Part shown: one piece after another, positions 62,589 to 64,000 of the stretch
Layout of the letters: the number at the start of each line of letters is the position of its first letter
Numbering within the stretch: position 1 is the stretch's first letter
Assembly (NCBI GenBank): GCA_019686135.1
Contig: JADGHL010000006.1
Span: 33,783 to 97,782, forward strand
Direction: 5' to 3'
Source: Myxococcaceae bacterium
GTDB taxonomy: Bacteria; Myxococcota; Myxococcia; Myxococcales; Myxococcaceae
Length of the DNA: 64,000 nucleotides
Notes under the pieces: model-generated
Told to the model about the DNA's origin: nothing
The model's database searches: none
The model's input: only the letters and a program-made list of their open reading frames with translations
Translations under genes and position numbers: made by a program

Positions 62589-63977
62589 CTACGGCGTGGG
62601 GTTCGGTGAATCGAAGTAGCGCTTGATGAGATCGCGGTTGCGCGGGAGCAGCGCGCCCTGATCGTTCCCGGGCGCCTGGTCGCCGGCGGCGGTCGTACCC
62701 GAAGCGCCGCCGCCGATCGAAGGTTCGGTGGACGGCTTCGGATCCACCGCGCGCAGGCCCCAGAGCTCGCCGGGTTCGTCGCCGCCGTGGCCCTCGGGCA
62801 GCGGTGCGAAGGCGAGCCGGTCCGGGTCCACCTCGTTGAGGTTGTCGAAGGTGAGGTTCCCCGCGCCACCGCCGCGGCAGCCACCCGGCCCACAGGGTTC
62901 GGAGCCCTGGCTCGCAGAACCGTTCCCGTTGCCCGAGCGACTGCCCTGTTGCCCCGCGCCTCCCTGTCCGCTGCCGTTCTGCGCGTTCATCGACGAGCCG
63001 TTCTGTCCCCAGGACTTCGCGAGCTGCTCGCGCCGCTGCTGCAGCGCCTTTTTGAGCTTGGAGATCTGCGACTTCGACGGGCCACCCTGTTCGCTCTGCT
63101 TCTGCGCGCCGCTCTTGCCCTGCGAGCCGGTTTGCCCTTGCGAGCCGTTCTGCCCTTGCGAGCCGCTCTGACTCTGTGACTCGTTCTGCCCTTGCGAGCC
63201 GTTCTGGCCGTGCACGCCGCTTTGACTCTGTGACCCGTTCTGCCCCTGTGCGCCACTCTGACCCTGCGCACCGGTCGCGCCGCTCTCCCCCTGCTCGCCA
63301 CTGCCGTCGCTGCCGCCCTGGTCGCTTCGACCGAGACTCGCGAGCGCGTTGTCGAGCGCCTGCGTTCCGCTCTGCGCGCCCGTGTCGAGCTCCATCAGTG
63401 CGCGCTCGAGCGCCTCGCGTTCGCGATCCACGCTTTCGTTGGCCTGCGCCTTCGCCATCGCGTCCTCGAGCGCCTGGGCCGCATCGGCCGCGCGCGCGAG
63501 GTCCGCGGCCGCCTGCGCCGCCTTCTGCGTGAGCTGCGCGTCGAGGTGGTCCGCCGCCTCCCAGTCCGCTGCGTCGAAGCGGCCCTCGGAGAGCTCTTCG
63601 CGAAGCCGCGCCAGCTCGGCCTCCACACCCTCCTCGAGCGGAACCTCCTTCGCCAGCGCCTCCGCGCGCGCCTCTACCTGCGCCATCTTCGTCGCCGCAG
63701 CGGCGTTCACCGGCCGAGCGATCTGCTTCGGTAAGGGCATGAGCAGCGCCGCGGCGAGGAAGAGCAGCGCCAGCGCGGAGAACCCCAGCGACCGCGCGCG
63801 GCGGACCTCGGGGAGCGGCGCCTTGCGGACGCGATCGTTGAGCTCCAGCTCCCAGGCACCGATCGGCAGCTCCATCCGCGTCAGCACCAGCCCACCCGCC
63901 TGGGCGCTGCGGTCGAGCAGCACCGCCGCCTCCTCCACGCCCACCTGCCACCGCCGCGTGCGCCACCCCCCCCACAC
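62589..63977 (-). CDS. Membrane protein with Gly-X-Y repeat region, N-terminus cut by contig end
   Basis: About 462 codons are visible; the true start is beyond the contig end. After one membrane helix (SLGFSALALLFLAAALLMPL) comes an Ala/Glu-rich coiled coil of about 130 residues, then a low-complexity region of Gly-X-Y triplets built on GSQGQN, and a C-terminal tail with GPGGCRGGG and a conserved-looking end LIKRYFDSPNPTP. No family is recognised. Its stop lies 13 bases before the moxR TTG, so it belongs to that operon. The reading frame extends into bases 63979-63998, but those encode adapter sequence (MCIIDR) and are excluded. Confidence 0.75.
   Translation of the reverse strand: MWGGWRTRRWQVGVEEAAVLLDRSAQAGGLVLTRMELPIGAWELELNDRVRKAPLPEVRRARSLGFSALALLFLAAALLMPLPKQIARPVNAAAATKMAQVEARAEALAKEVPLEEGVEAELARLREELSEGRFDAADWEAADHLDAQLTQKAAQAAADLARAADAAQALEDAMAKAQANESVDREREALERALMELDTGAQSGTQALDNALASLGRSDQGGSDGSGEQGESGATGAQGQSGAQGQNGSQSQSGVHGQNGSQGQNESQSQSGSQGQNGSQGQTGSQGKSGAQKQSEQGGPSKSQISKLKKALQQRREQLAKSWGQNGSSMNAQNGSGQGGAGQQGSRSGNGNGSASQGSEPCGPGGCRGGGAGNLTFDNLNEVDPDRLAFAPLPEGHGGDEPGELWGLRAVDPKPSTEPSIGGGASGTTAAGDQAPGNDQGALLPRNRDLIKRYFDSPNPTP
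63106..63282 (-). repeat. Tandem 18-base repeats encoding GSQGQN triplets
   Basis: About ten degenerate copies of an 18-base unit encode Gly-Ser-Gln-Gly-Gln-Asn variants. Glycine falls at every third residue over most of the run, with occasional Ser or Glu replacements. On the plus strand the units read as TTCTGCCCTTGCGAGCCG. Identical neighbouring copies suggest recent slippage or unequal crossing over. Confidence 0.8.
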
Positions 63978-63978
63978 C

Positions 63979-64000
63979 CTGTCTATTATACACATCACCG
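63979..64000 (-). other. Nextera transposase adapter remnant at the contig end
   Basis: The last 22 bases match the Nextera read-through adapter CTGTCTCTTATACACATCT followed by CCG at 20 of 22 positions (mismatches at the 7th and 19th bases). Genomic sequence ends just before 63979, possibly in the C-run at 63966-63973. These bases are library artefact. Confidence 0.9.

Noticed and set aside
62576..62893. Extended N-terminus of MoxR from 62893
   Set aside because: The added region overlaps the 3' end of the upstream gene in another frame, and the TTG at 62575 has a well-placed GGAGG.

Overview
The window is GC-rich bacterial DNA, very probably from a myxobacterium (phylum Myxococcota, likely the Cystobacterineae side of Myxococcales). 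Three things support this: a MYXO-CTERM-like sorting tail on the protein at 38288-39937, a member of the Myxococcales-restricted TIGR02265/DUF2378 family at 24461-25006, and several Asp-Ala-Gly-rich and Cys-rich lipoproteins. The last 22 bases (63979-64000) match the Nextera transposase adapter at 20 of 22 positions, so the window runs to the end of a draft contig and those bases are not genomic.

Layout. 1-6221 (+): 3' end of ppk1, a POT/MFS transporter split by an in-frame TGA, xdhC, two tandem Cys-rich lipoproteins and a small SPW membrane protein. 6225-21922 (-): VanX-type dipeptidase, queC, a lipoprotein, a 3188-residue TPR protein, a DUF72 protein, a small secreted protein, a HAD phosphatase, argB and argC. 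astA (+) diverges from argC. 23091-25819 holds a transglutaminase-like protein with a small Ig-like partner (-), the DUF2378 protein (+) and a membrane-anchored lytic transglycosylase (-). 26003-29552 (+): a chemoreceptor signalling domain fused to a peptide-binding domain, then a PilZ protein. 29556-36271 (-): a large lipoprotein, DedA, a broken DUF481 outer-membrane protein, rlmN, a zinc-finger anti-sigma factor, an ECF sigma factor, GST and a 3-methyladenine glycosylase. malQ (+) and a DUF2330/MYXO-CTERM protein (-) converge on a strong hairpin. 40032-48297 (+): a TamA/BamA-like protein, TamB with a TTG start, and a lipase-maturation-factor-like membrane protein. 48357-50825: a carotenoid-desaturase-like flavoprotein, a truncated haemoglobin and a hemerythrin.

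50982 to the contig end (-) is one tightly coupled operon. In transcription order it encodes a Gly-X-Y-repeat membrane protein, MoxR ATPase, a periplasmic/membrane protein, an ABC ATPase, an ABC-2 permease, a DUF58 protein, a BatA-like VWA protein, a second ABC-2 permease and a double-VWA membrane protein. Five junctions are 4-base ATGA/GTGA overlaps. It looks like a MoxR/VWA chaperone system married to a Gld-type ABC exporter.

The observations most worth following are the chemoreceptor/solute-binding-protein fusion, whose binding domain is predicted to lie in the cytoplasm; the MoxR-VWA-ABC operon; the giant TPR protein; and a recurrent TAnnnT box just upstream of start codons that suggests very short mRNA leaders. 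Two damaged genes (the TGA-split transporter and the internally deleted DUF481 gene) could be true pseudogenes or assembly errors, and the adapter at the contig end makes the second explanation worth testing. No rRNA, tRNA, CRISPR array, transposase or prophage gene was seen.
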